Below, piece by piece: positions 38,821 to 50,006 of a DNA stretch of 64,000 bases. How positions within the stretch are numbered: the first letter of the stretch is position 1; each line of letters begins with the position of its first letter. Location: the NCBI GenBank assembly GCA_907165275.2, contig OU015649.1:8462001-8526000 (forward strand), in the 5' to 3' direction. The translations under genes were made by a program, and so were the position numbers. This stretch comes from Zygaena filipendulae (taxonomy: Eukaryota > Arthropoda > Insecta > Lepidoptera > Zygaenidae). The notes beneath the pieces were generated by a model. It was not told the DNA's origin and did not search any database. It saw only the letters and a program-made list of their open reading frames with translations.

Positions 38821-40469
38821 TGCATGCTTCCGATCGTAGTGGTTCCGATGCTCTACTCTATTCACACTGCTCGGCATATAGCCGCGGAGTCCGTGGCTAT
38901 CGCGAACCTTAAAAAAATCCCCGTGGACCTACCGGTCTCGAGTCCTAATTCGGCAACGCAGATTTGAAATGGGGGAACTTGAATAGGTACCTACCTACCT
39001 ATTATTTTTTTCAGCAATGATATACATATTTTAAGTATTAATTGTTAGTCAGTTAAAAGGCAAAAAAGTATGGCTTGCTAATGAAAAATGCAGTTTTTTT
39101 CAAAATTTCCACTTTTTACTGCAAAAACGCAGAACGACATCATCTAATAGAGATTACGCCTTTTTAGTTTTTAGTTGGTGTGTTCCAATAATATACAATT
39201 AAACATGGAATCTCATCGTTTAAAAAAAATAATGCGTGAGTGTCGTAGAACACTGCATTAAAACGAAGTTTTACTAAGTCCATTAGGAGTGAAAAGGGCA
39301 TAAATACAAAAAGAACTTATTTAGAAAAAAAACTACTTGCTTTCTCAGATTAGCTAGACTTATCTTGCTGTTTTTCCGTAGAGCAGCCGTGCGCAGTCGT
39401 ATGACGCCGTGCTGGAAAATGAATTTTTACTCCCATCCGTACCGTGCGATAAAGAATGAACTTCGTCTAAAAGAACTAGGCTATTCAAATAGTACTGTAG
39501 GTACAGCTACAGTTGCCCGAGGTTTTAAGTAATAATAATCCCCGTCACAACAGGTTTACATGATCCCACACTAAGCTATAAATAAGCACTATGTGAAATG
39601 TTCGCTACTTGCCCGTGGTACGGTTCAGTTGTCCGGACGACGAAAAATAATATTTTCTGTAGTACAGTCAAGACTCAAGTTTTTTTTTTAATATTGTCTG
39701 GCTTTAAAGATATGATTACCTATTAAAAAAGGCTTTTAGGGTAAAATGTCCGGCTAAAATAACAGCAGAGTCAACGAGAGCATAACCATGTTTTATACTA
39801 GGCACTAGCTGTCCTCCGTGCTAATTTCGGAGTTCCCGTGGGAATTTCGGGATAAAAAGTACCCTATGACACTCAGGAACACTAGCATTCTATTGGTAAA
39901 AGAATTTTCATAATCGGTTCAGTAAATCCAGAGATTACCTCCTACGATGCTCCTACGTCACAAACTCATAATTTATAAACTACTACATTATTCATCTCGA
40001 ATCAACGAAAATAATGAAAACATTGCATATACAACAAAATTATTAGGAACCAGGACCGGTCCTGCCTTTAGTGCAGGGTATGCGTCGCACACGGGCGCCG
40101 ACTTCCAGGCGGGCGCCTAAACCGAATTCAGCTGAGAATCGGACGAATGCTGGGTTACCGGCGCCCCCCCCCCCCCCCTCCCACGCTCAAGGCGCTTTGC
40201 ATGTCGTGATGTCGTCTTCCTTTCTACCTAAACTCTGCCACCCCTGTGATAAGGTTGGTGGTTTCATTCCTTTTTTTTGGAGTTTAATGGGGGGTTCGCA
40301 GGCATTTTATTACATCCGTGATATGGAGGCTCACCTGGGTTCAGATCGCACATGGGCGCGTCGTTGGCTAGGACCGGCGCTGTTAGAAACTTTACATGAT
40401 CCTACTATAGGTGAAACATGATTCTTTAACTAGATTAAGTATATTAAAAACTTCATAGATATTATCAGT
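38821..40469. other. Intergenic repeats downstream of NUFIP1
   Basis: Contains a SINE 3' fragment (about 39,553-39,600, GATCCCACACTAAGCTATAA), a minus HINE from 39805 to about 39,990 (CTAGCTGTCCTCCGTG...), and a GC-rich patch at 40,050-40,400 with a run of 15 C (40164-40178) bracketed by AGGACCGG-type words that may be MITE ends. No gene was recognised. Confidence 0.5.
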
Positions 40470-43400
40470 TTATTCCTCTTTTTTTGAATCAAAATATTTG
40501 TTTCTAACAATATACCTTATGCATTGCATGACCATGTTACGTTCTTTACGCATTTCTTTAAATAATAATTTTTGGAGTAATGTTGAAAGTGGCTTAGGTT
40601 TTGGTCTCTTAAACACTCTGTTTGGTGGTTTGTTTGCAGCTTTGAGGTATTTTGGTATTACCTTTTCTTTATGAATAACCACAGAACTTTGTTCAATTTT
40701 ATGGCTTGTGTCCAATTTTATTTCTTCAGGTCCACTATCGTCATCACTTTTATTTACCTCAATACAATTGGTAGACACCACACTTTTTAACATATTATTT
40801 TCTTTGGGAATGTCTTGTATGCAACATTTTTTCAAGGAGGTAGTATCAGAATCATTGCACACTTTACTCTCAAAATCCGAGTCTTCATCAGAACAACCAT
40901 AGTTACTCACTAATGATGATAAAGCACCACACACTACTGGACTGTCCTGTTTAGATACGTTCAGCAAGGTCACAGTCTCTTCTACAAAATCATCGTCATC
41001 TATCATAATATTGCTTTGGCATGGTTCAACATTTTCGTCTTCATCAATGTCCATAATTAAATCTCCAATTCCTCCGAATGGCTTTAACTTTCTCTTATAT
41101 TCAAAATGCAGTATAGGTTTCTCTTTTCTTGGAGTTTGAACATGACTTCTTGGAGGGGGAAGATGTTGTTTATGTCTTGATTGGAAATAATCTTTGTTGA
41201 TCCTTGTTGAGTTTCTTGTGTTGACATCTGAAACATCACATTTTCATACTTGACTTTATTATTTTTTTTATTTATTCAATTTGGTAAAATACAGTACTTT
41301 TACACGTCAACTTGTCTTACCGCCGCCCTCAGATTTTTAAAACAAAACTGCCGCAATCAGACAAGTTTAATAAATTAATGTTAATTGGCATTTAACTAAT
41401 TAAGTTACATCTCATTAAATGCCAAATAACATTAATTTACTGAACGTCTCTGATTGCGGCAGTTTTGTTTTAAAAATCTATACTTAACTAAGTAATCATT
41501 AAAGTCGACTCTGAGTGCGGCGGTTAGGTAGGTACATTATGTTATATAATTAGGTACACTATTGTGTTATTTATAAAATATGTGGGTACTTGCTTATTAC
41601 TTAAGCAGTTGCAGTCATTATTTTGATACAAATACATTTAGTAGTATCATTATTCATTATACACAATATAATCATAATGTATCACATACATAATACATAA
41701 ATCATTACACTGAGGGAATAGTATATTTCATTATAAGTGCGGAAAGCCTGTCATTGCAAAGAGTTCCGACAAATGTCTACCCGAGCCGAGGCGCAGCCGA
41801 AGGTGAGGGTTGACAGTCGGAACTAGTTGCAATGACGGTTCCGCACGTGTACTGAACAACTATTTTTAATACAGTTACGAAAAAATTAAGCAATTTAATA
41901 AAATATCAAAAACACAACAAACTCAACTAAGTTCCAACTGTGATCAAGAGATGGCGCTAGTCGTATTAGTAATGCGAAACCTACGTTTCGCAATGCAAAA
42001 AGTGTGTCAAAGTCGTGTCGCCTTTTTTGACAGTTGGCAAAGAGAACGCACGAGTTCGGGAAAGGTAAACAAAAAGCTCGAGTATGTAATAGCCCACATC
42101 CCGAACGCTAAACGTCCCTGCAATACGCCACTTTTTGAGCAACTGTATTAAAAAACTAATTGTGGGTGTCCAAGCAAAAAGTACCAGTTCTTGGCATTTC
42201 ATTTCCGGAGATATTATAAGATTTGTAAAGTTGGGTGAAAAAATTGTGTCCGTGATTTAAATTGATTAATTATTATTAATAAGTTCTCAATTTTCTACAA
42301 ATTCATATCTAATATATATAAATAATGTGTCACATTGTTTGTCCGCGATGGACTCCGAAACTACTGAACGGATTTTGATAAAATTATGTAACCATTCATA
42401 AAATGGTCCAACTTAAAAGATAGGATAGTTTTTATCCCGGAATTCCCGCGGGAACCCCAGAATTCAGGGGTACAAAGAAGGACATAGAAATTACCGCAGA
42501 TGAAATCGCAGGGGACAGCTAGTATATTATAAAAATCTGTGTAACAAGCAAGTAGAAGTGTGTTTTTTTATAACTCATACTTTTAAGCCGGCATAAGGTT
42601 GGGTGTAATACACCCAGACCGTGATAAATCATTCAATATTTCAAAAGCGAGTTATGAATTGTGCATGTAAGTAGCAGCACGGGGGAAGGTAGGTGATAAG
42701 TGTCACCATGCATGTCGACCGCTGATTGGTGAGGCGTTTTTTAGATGGTCAAAGTTGCTGCCAGGTAAGTTATACCCACCTTACGCTCCGTGTCATTAAT
42801 TAATTTGAACCAAATACTTTCACATTTATTTAGTTGGATACACAAGGACGTAAATATCAGGTAACCATAGTTAAATGTTTTTATTTTATCCATTTACTAG
42901 CTGTGCCCCGCAGCTTCACCCGTGGTAATTTCGGAGTTCCTGCAGGAATTCCGGGAAAAAGTACCCTATGTCCTCTGTACCCCTGACAACGTGCATGCCA
43001 AATTTTATCCAAATCCGTTCAGCTGTTTTTTGCGTGATTGAGAAAAAATCATCCACTTTCACATTTATAATATTTGTAGGATTTTCTTTTAAGTATGCAA
43101 AATCTAATATATATAAATCACGTGTCACGTTGTTTGTCCGCGATGGACTCCGAAACTACTGAACGGATTTTGATAAAATTTTGCAAACATTTATAATATG
43201 GTCCAACTTAAAAGATAGGATAGTTTTTATCCGGAATTCCCTCGGGAACTGAAGGACATAGAGTACTTTTTTCCCGCAACCTCCACGGGAACTCCGAAAT
43301 TACCGCGGATGAAATCGCGGGGGACAGCTAGTCTAATATATATAAATCACGTGTCACGTTGTTTGTCCGCGATGGATTTCGAAACTACTGAACAGATTTT

Positions 43401-44663
43401 GATAAAATTTTGCAACCATTTATGATATGGTCCAACTTAAAAGATAGGATAGTTTTTATCCCGGAATTCCCTCGGGAACTGAAGGACATAGAGTACTTTT
43501 TTCCTGCAACCTCTGCGGGAACTCCGAAATTACCGCGGATGAAATCGCGGGGGACAGCTAGTAAATATAAAAACGAAAATAATAATGATCTAAGTATGTT
43601 AGTGTTGAAATGATCAATCAATCAATGTGGGTTGGTCACACCCACCCTATGCTCTGTGTCACAACTTTTAACATTACACACACCGGGTTAAAACACTTTT
43701 TCTGAAATCTAGCATTTTCACCTTCAAATGTCTGATAAAAAAAATTGTGCTAGTTATTGAATATTTTTTCAATCCGACTGTTCTATACTGAATCCAGTTG
43801 TAACTCAATACCCCACTACTGGTACTTTTTGCTTAGACACCTACAATTGCATGTTTCTGGTAAATTTAATATGTCATATAAGGCAGTATAGATAAAGAGT
43901 AACAAAATTGTTCCTCTTACTGTACTTTGCACTGAAAAAGTTAAACTTTAAAATATAATGTATTTAAAATTATGCTGTTACTTAAAATAAAAATGTGATG
44001 ATGAGTAATGGAAATACTCATTTAGTCATTTACCTTTTTGTTCTCGAGGTGGTCTGTTTGTTAAGCCAATTTTTTCTCCTCTTTCAATTTTCTCCTTAAG
44101 CTCAGCAGCTTTTTTATCTATATTCTGTTTAGTAGGATACCTTTTTTTTCTTTCTTCTAACCACTTTTTAACTTCATCAGGATTATTTAACTTTGATATT
44201 TTTTTATACAGCCCTGTTGAGTGTTGCATTTGAATATGTTTTGTAATGACTTTGGGGTGAGCTACAAATTGGCAACCGTCGATGTTACATTTCTGAAAAA
44301 TATACATTTATTAAAAGCAGGTTGCAAAAAGTTTACAAAATAAAATAGCACTGTTTAGTTACAACTAGTAACTAAAAGGGGTAAACTTACAGCATATTAT
44401 TTTTGTCTTGGTTTTGCTAAGTAAGCAGGGGAATCCTCCTCAAATACTGAAATACATAACCCAATTTTAAAGAAAAGTACCTGATGTTCTTGTTTATGTT
44501 TCTCAAGAAGGTTTACTTTAGGAAACGACTTGTCACATGTCTCACACCAATGTTCTTCGATTTTGTTTGGCAGAGGTCCTCGAAAGTTGTCAGGGTTACA
44601 AAATCTAGGCATCTTGGGAGGTGTCCCGCGTTGGTTGAAGATTGATCTTGAATACGGATACAT
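40470..44663 (-). CDS. NUFIP1: NUFIP1 homologue, box C/D snoRNP assembly factor
   Basis: NUFIP1 bridges the 15.5K/Snu13 protein and the R2TP machinery during box C/D snoRNP assembly in the nucleus; in mammals it has also been described as a ribophagy receptor. Three exons, 44663-44481, 44292-44034 and 41227-40470, give 399 residues. Exon 1 ends with a C2H2 finger (C40, C43, H56, H60); exon 2 opens with a second Cys/His finger (C63, C68, H80, H85) followed by the family core NNPDEVKKWLEERKKRYPTK. Exon 3 contains KPFGGIGDLI, an acidic stretch, SSLVSNYGCSDEDSDFES and the conserved C-terminus MRKERNMVMQCIRYIVRNKY. Intron 2 (2.8 kb) holds a Harbinger MITE and four or more HINEs. The start is the first ATG of the fingers' frame. 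The homology is clear despite the usual poor conservation of the middle. Confidence 0.9.
41320..41523. mobile_element. Harbinger MITE, TTA target duplication
   Basis: CCGCCGCCCTCAGA on the left, TCTGAGTGCGGCGG on the right, TTA on both sides (41317-41319, 41524-41526). Inner arms mirror each other (AAAACAAAACTGCCGCAATC). The ends match the 3-kb element at 2942, so it is a deletion derivative of the same family. It lies in NUFIP1 intron 2, about 90 bp from the acceptor of exon 3. Confidence 0.85.
42308..42522 (+). mobile_element. Full-length HINE in NUFIP1 intron 2
   Basis: TCTAATATATATAAATAATG after A; ends GGGGACAGCTAG before T. The same subtype as the dimer at 43103. Confidence 0.75.
42897..43081 (-). 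mobile_element. Full-length HINE in NUFIP1 intron 2, opposite strand
   Basis: CTAGCTGTGCCCCGCAGC ... TTTGTAGGA before T. It has the subtype core of the copy at 36462. Confidence 0.75.
43103..43561 (+). mobile_element. Head-to-tail HINE dimer
   Basis: Copy one is 43103-43331 and copy two 43332-43561, both TCTAATATATATAAATCACG ... hairpin CCGCGGATGAAATCGCGG ... ACAGCTAG, joined with no base between. The pair sits between a single A (43102) and T (43562). The copies differ at only a few positions. Tandem head-to-tail units are known for Helitron-type rolling-circle elements. Confidence 0.85.
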
Positions 44664-44960
44664 CTTTATTTATCAGTTCTTCGGTAATTAGATAAAACCA
44701 CGAGAAACGAGCAAGGCAAGCACACAAAAAGGCTGCCTTTATTGTGTGTTAATTTTTAATAAAGGTACCACGTTATTTTTAACTCCTTGTGTTTAACACA
44801 AATTAACCACAAACTACTTAGAGATACTACTGAAATGAAATTCACAGATCATTTAATCACTACGTGATGAAATTAACCACTGAGCAAATAATCACTAGTG
44901 ACCACAAATTAACAAAATAACTAGACTTATGTCTAGTCACCACAGAGATACTATTTTTTT
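44664..44960. promoter_or_regulatory. NUFIP1 upstream region, dense in micro-insertion words
   Basis: This is the expected promoter/5' UTR side of NUFIP1. It contains CACAAATTAAC, CACAAACTACTTAGAGATAC (shared with 436), CACAGATCATTTAATCACTA and ACTAGACTTATGTCTAGT in a row. At least one (44835-44874) has exact 8-bp flanks; another candidate is TAGTGACC/TAGTCACC around 44,917-44,945. No TATA box was identified. Confidence 0.5.
44835..44874. mobile_element. Micro-insertion: 24 bp between 8-bp repeats ATGAAATT
   Basis: ATGAAATT at 44835-44842 and 44867-44874 flank 24 bases beginning CACAGATCATTTAATCACTA. It lies about 170 bp upstream of the NUFIP1 start codon. A longer direct repeat, AAATTAACCAC, at 44,804 and 44,870 suggests an enclosing earlier event. 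Confidence 0.7.
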
Positions 44961-45310
44961 TTTCTTTTTTTTTCTTCTTTGGCCCCGGACTTGCGGATTT
45001 GCCAGTTTCGAGTTTTTGTGTTTACTATTCTGAGGATACTACATAGTACATGGATACTACCTACGTTTTAAGAGTGGGCACTTCCATGCAAATCGCTGAA
45101 CCGATCTATGAAAGTATTTTGTGCCAACCTTACTAATATAATGTATGACGCGGTCATACAAATTTGGTTAAGTATTCCAAAGTTGGTAAAGAAGTTCGCG
45201 CATAAATCCATAGTAACTTTTGCGTCAAGGGAGTGTCGCTGGCCTGAAATTAACTAGACTTACTAGAGGCGCGTTCCGTGGATTCGCACGAATGCACTCG
45301 AACGCGCTCG

Positions 45311-45350
45311 AGTGCGCTAACGTAGTGATTACCTTCTCTCTGAGTGCGCT
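45311..45350. mobile_element. Micro-insertion: 24 bp between 8-bp repeats AGTGCGCT
   Basis: AGTGCGCT at 45311-45318 and 45343-45350 flank 24 bases containing GTAGTGATTACCTTCTCTCT. The paralogue has a single AGCGCGCT at 38393-38400. The same insert word occurs at 20,122, 29,108 (twice in tandem) and 49751. Confidence 0.85.
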
Positions 45351-45720
45351 CTGAGGCGCGTTCCGTGGATTCGCACGAGTGCACTCGAAAGTCGAACGTC
45401 CGTGGGTTTGGGCGGTTGTTCGGTTAAAATTTCACTCGTTTGAGTTGCAACCAAGCCACAGAGCGATCGAGTTGTTTTTATAACCACAAAATATTTGAAA
45501 TTTCAGGCGCCATTTGTTTTTTCTCAACTCACATTGCAAATAAGACTATTTTTCATCAAATTATAAACTTATTTTAACTACGACACCTCCCCTTTGTTCT
45601 TAAGAACTCTGATTGATTTCTTTTTCGACGAATCCGGTTTTTGGCGCAAACTTTGACACTTTCTCAAACAGTGCATAGCTGTCAGAGTGAAAATTAACTT
45701 GCTTCGGAGATGGTTGTTTG

Positions 45721-45759
45721 GTTGCTGCCTCAGAAGAATTATTCTTCTGAGGTTGCTGC
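45721..45759. mobile_element. Micro-insertion: 23-bp palindrome between 8-bp repeats GTTGCTGC
   Basis: GTTGCTGC at 45721-45728 and 45752-45759 flank CTCAGAAGAAT-T-ATTCTTCTGAG, a perfect palindrome around one base. The empty paralogue is GCAGCAAC at 38481-38488 (opposite strand). Confidence 0.9.
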
Positions 45760-46364
45760 ACTCTGAGCCGTGAAACTATGCTCTGACAGCTGTCGGAGTA
45801 AAATTTAACCAAGCCACAGAACGGGTATCGAGCGCGCTCGAGTTCATTCGTGCGAATCCACGGAACGCGCCTTAGGTGTGTAGCGTGTAACCTCAGAACA
45901 ATAACAGTAGAAGTAACTTCCATGCTAGAAGGTGCCTTACGACATTTGAGAGTGTAAAGCTAGTGATGTGACTATGCATAAAATAAATACCGATATCGAC
46001 TTTTTAGTTTACACTTTATGGTATCAGTTCATTAGGGGGGAAATCTTCATCATTTATGTAAGCATATTTTTGATAAATTGCTTTATGAGAAATTATATTA
46101 TCAAAGATGGCGCGCTATTTAGTTGAACGTAACGCCTTAAAAATTGGACAAAGAAATAAATCAAAATATGCTAAGGTGAAATAAAGAACTCACTTCTGTC
46201 TGATCAACTCATTTATTTATAAACACAGGATAAATTATTCACAAATTGATATACATTGTGACGAGCATAAATTGTTTAGAAACTATATTAAAGTTAATGA
46301 ATCGTGATATTTCACGATTATTGAGTATCCGATGACCATCAAAAGTCAAAAGTCAAAATCATTT

Positions 46365-46801
46365 ACTAAAATGGGGAAGAAAACGCAAAGCCTACAAGCA
46401 GAGGGCGCTGTGTGTTTGTTACCTGTCAAAACACTTTTAAAACAACTGATTATTGCCTTTTTGAATTTCTAAGAACTAGTTCAGCTTTGTTGTGTCTTTA
46501 AATTAGTTTTGTGATGATTTGTATGTTCTAGACGTGGTCTCACAATCAGTTTCTTTAAAATGTTTCGTACCTAACCTCAAAAAATCCCTTGATTTATTTA
46601 TCACTCTTTCCTTAATATTTAATCACTTGGGAATTGGTGTATACCTATTTCCTCACAACCAAAAGCTACAACAGCGTCCCATAATTAATTTAACTAGTGA
46701 AAACAACAAAAATATACTCAGTTTCTATCTAGATTGACAGATCTTGTGTAACAAACATTTGGCGCCCTCTAGGTTGGAACTAATTGACAGTTTTCTACCC
46801 C
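46365..46801. repeat. Uninterrupted copy of the 14646 repeat
   Basis: Reverse-oriented match to 14646-15059 plus 19465-19480, running GGGGAAGAAAACGCAAAGCC to GACAGTTTTCTACCCC. It supplies the empty site for the 4.4-kb hAT element (TGCTTGTAGGCTTTGCG on the reverse strand). Confidence 0.75.
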
Positions 46802-49448
46802 ATTTGGCCCATAATTCATTTATGTAATGTTAAATTAACTAAATAACATTTAGATATAAATAAAAACACGTAAAATAAATGCAATCCCCATTCACCCACA
46901 AATCGGGGTTAATAGGGATGAGTTGAGGGGTTATTTGGGAAAACTAGGACTGACACTTTCTATTATTATAATAACTATTAAATATATGAAATTTGGTTTT
47001 TTAAACCATAAAAAAATAACTTCTTTGTGTCAAGATTTTTAAGTGAACGCAAGACGTATAATAGCTATACTAGTAAAATAGTAGGTAGGTAGACGAAGAC
47101 AATAAATAATTTAACAACTAAATTAGTGACAACCCTAAAAAATCCATAGGTATGGATTCGTTACTTAACTTCGTTACATACTTAATTCGTTTCTATTCAA
47201 CTCATTCATGTCCTTTTAAGCCCTCTCTTTGTCCCTATTCATACATGACACGTCCCGATTTACCCCACATAACTACAAATTTTTAGTGTCTATCCAATTA
47301 ATAAAAAAACATTAATATTAATTAAATATTAGACTTATCTTTATTTTATTTGATAGTCTAACTTTATAACTTATCTTTATAACACACACCTTCACAAAAG
47401 TCGATACAAAATTTATAATACAAAGTTTCTGAACACGTATTTTGCAGACATCACGAGGGGTTACCTATAATCGTAGACGGAGAATGAACTAGACGAGGCA
47501 TTCGCGTATAGCGTAAGAGAAAGTGATATTCTTCCTATGCACACATGTAAACTACCAGTATTGCCACTAAATAACTTATTCCCAATTTCCAAGGAGTTTT
47601 AGCTTGTTTGGTGATGAAAAAGCTATAGGAAGTAAAATGTAGTTTTATAGGATAGGTTGTTTTGTATATAAACTATAAATCATCGATCCCTGATGGTGTC
47701 GAGGGGATTTATAATATACTAGCTGACCCGCGCGGTTTTACCCGTGGTAATTTTGGAGTTCCCGCGGGAATTCCAGGATAAAATATAGTTACAAACCTTC
47801 CTCATGAATCACTCTATCTATTGGTGAAAACCGCATCAAAATCCGTTGCGTAGTTTAAAGATTTAAGCATACATAGGGATATGGGGACAGAGAAAGCGAC
47901 TTTATTTTATTCTATGTAGTGAAGCGGGGCAAGTGAAATGAAAACTATGTAGGTGCAAATAACGTTTTGTTGGAACTTAAGTTCCTTAGCACACGGTACG
48001 GATGAGGCAAACCAGATTATTTCTCGTCAGGGCATCAGAAAAGTTGCGCATTTAGCTTATGGTTTTTGAAACGATTATTATTATTTCTTGCTTATTGGTT
48101 CGCGCCAGCTGCTCTCATTGTCAGTAAGTTTAGTTTTTCGAAAGAAACTGCTTGGGAAATGCTTGAAACGAATCCTTGAATAGCTATTTGGTTTCCAATT
48201 TACACTACCAGTGCTTCTCGTATCCAGTTAATAAGAGTAACCAATTTAAAAGGAAATCTGAAAATAAAAAAAACATATAGAATACACACTGTATTAACGT
48301 GAAAAATTAAAAAATATATGACGTGGACAATGTAGTCATCAGGCCCAATATTCTAAAATTTCTAAATCGAATCGAATATAAAATTGTTTATTTCATACAC
48401 TACTCATATGAGCAAGAGCAAGAGCATGCAAGTTTTTCAGCTTAGACTCACTTCGCACCAGTCTTACACGCGAAGGGTACAGTAAACGTGATTCTCTTGA
48501 CGGTCAAATTAAATTTATTCGATTCGACACCGAAGTTTAAATACAGCGTCTGAGAGATAGTTGACTAAAATCTTTCAGTATTTTGTCCCACGTTGAAAAA
48601 AAAAAACAAATGATGGAAACGATTGGCACTTGGCACGAAACTTGTTCTACTAATATTATAAAAAAATGGGAAATTAATCTGGGTAAGCTAGCAACCTTTG
48701 TTGTAGTATAACCCGACATATTACGGAAAGCATGGTAACGACAGTCGCCATTATGGAATAAGGACTACGTAATTTGGCAAGATTATACATTAAATTAAGA
48801 AGGCAAATTAATGTTGATTTTTTGTTATATTTATACCACAAAGCTCTTATTGTCAACATATTTGCTATTTTGCACAAACAAAACACATTTACATGAAAGT
48901 AAATCATTACATACCGATGAAATGTTACATTCTCAGTTTTCCTTTCATTACGGATCTTACAGCCTAAAATACAACATATCACTATGTCCACAACAAAAAC
49001 AAACACTTTAAACACGATATGAAAGTCTATTTAGCTTTCAATAATTGAAAAAAACAACGTTTTTCATCAAAATAAACAAAGAGCGCTGCGCTTTGTTGGG
49101 CAAACTATAACTTTGCCCAACAAAAAAAACCTATACGCTAGATAAGGACAAAAGATAATTGGAAATCTCTTTCACTCTTAAGAACTTAGGCATAATACTG
49201 TCTCGCTTATTATTAGAAAGAGAAGGAAATCGCCTCATCTATTCATTCTCCATCTACGCCTATAATGAAGATTTTCGACAATTTGTAGCTAATTTCATTG
49301 TTATTCAGTGTTGCCAGGAAATTTTTTAATAATCTACTTTAATTCTACACAAAATAGTATAAATTGTACCGAAGTATCTTTTCCTAGTTTTGTCCCTATT
49401 CACCCCATTTTACGGTACTCTGTGTACCTACATGACTATCGTATCGTA
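46802..49448. other. Intergenic, no gene recognised
   Basis: AT-rich. A minus HINE runs from 47719 (CTAGCTGACCCGCGCGG) to about 47,915. A small hairpin lies at about 49,105-49,128 (GTTGGGCAAA, TTTGCCCAAC). Frames of up to 113 codons near 48,674-49,015 have membrane-like composition but no family resemblance or codon pattern, and I do not call them genes. Confidence 0.45.
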
Positions 49449-49811
49449 AGAGCAATGCCACACGGGCGTTGCAGCTGCGCTGCGTCGTCGCGCCGCGATG
49501 ATTTCAACGCAGTGAATGCCACATGAGCGCTGCGTCGACGCTGCGTCAACGTATTCAATATGCTAATAAATACTGCGCTGCCGCTCCGTCGTTTCAACGC
49601 AGCTCCCTTCCCCACCTCGTCTCTCACCTCTCCTTGTACGTTGCGCTTGCGTTGCGTCGCCTTCTGTCATTTCAACGCATCGTGTGGCATGTCGTTCAGA
49701 TTTGTATGTAGAACAACGGAGTGTCACCGCTCAGTCGACGTAGCGCTAACGTGATTACCTTCTCTGTGGCGCTAACGCAACGCACAGACAACGCCCGTGT
49801 GGCATCGCTCT
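49449..49811. mobile_element. GC-rich MITE upstream of the BAP18-like gene
   Basis: AGAGCAATGCCACACGGGCG is mirrored by CGCCCGTGTGGCATCGCTCT across 363 bp. The interior is unusually GC-rich, with repeated CAACGCA and GCTGCGTCG words. TCGTA on both sides is a possible target duplication. A micro-insertion (49743) lies inside. Confidence 0.75.
49743..49776. mobile_element. Micro-insertion: 18 bp between 8-bp repeats GCGCTAAC
   Basis: GCGCTAAC at 49743-49750 and 49769-49776 flank GTGATTACCTTCTCTGTG. The insert belongs to the AGTGATTACCTTCTCTCTG type and entered a MITE. Confidence 0.85.
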
Positions 49812-49863
49812 GTCGTAACTATCGTTTGTAACTTTGTATTAAAAAAAAAAAAACTTTGTATTT

Positions 49864-49929
49864 GTTTGGACATATGTCTAGTTAATTTGTGGTTTGGAGA
49901 CATATGTCTAGTTAATTTGTGTTGGAGAC
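49864..49929. mobile_element. Two stacked micro-insertions in the BAP18 promoter region
   Basis: The first insert is 49871-49891 between GTTTGGA repeats (49864-49870, 49892-49898). The second is 49902-49921 between TTGGAGAC repeats (49894-49901, 49922-49929), so it entered the duplication made by the first. Both inserts contain ATATGTCTAGTTAATTTGTG, the reverse of the MED11-side inserts. A third diverged copy (ATAAGTCAAGTTAATTTGTG) follows at 49,942. They lie 80-140 bp upstream of the BAP18 start codon. Confidence 0.8.
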
Positions 49930-50006
49930 GAATCTTTAGACATAAGTCAAGTTAATTTGTGATTTTAGCTAGGCTTTTGAGTTTTGTCGTTAATTTGTGT
50001 AAAAGA

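Larger units (their letters stand above)
45267..45872. mobile_element. GCGTTCCGTGG-family TIR element with two micro-insertions
   Basis: AGGCGCGTTCCGTGGATTCG is mirrored by CGAATCCACGGAACGCGCCT. It is a reversed copy of 38348-38820 with additional end sequence, and carries insertions at 45311 and 45721 that the other copy lacks. TAG is present on both outer sides. Confidence 0.75.

Noticed and set aside
40071..40421. 116-codon frame near the poly-C run
   Set aside because: It is interrupted by a homopolymer of 15 C and sits in a GC-rich repeat patch with MITE-like ends.
48674..49015. 113-codon frame with hydrophobic segments, minus strand
   Set aside because: AT-rich random-looking composition, no homology, no splice or promoter support, and an opposing frame of similar length.
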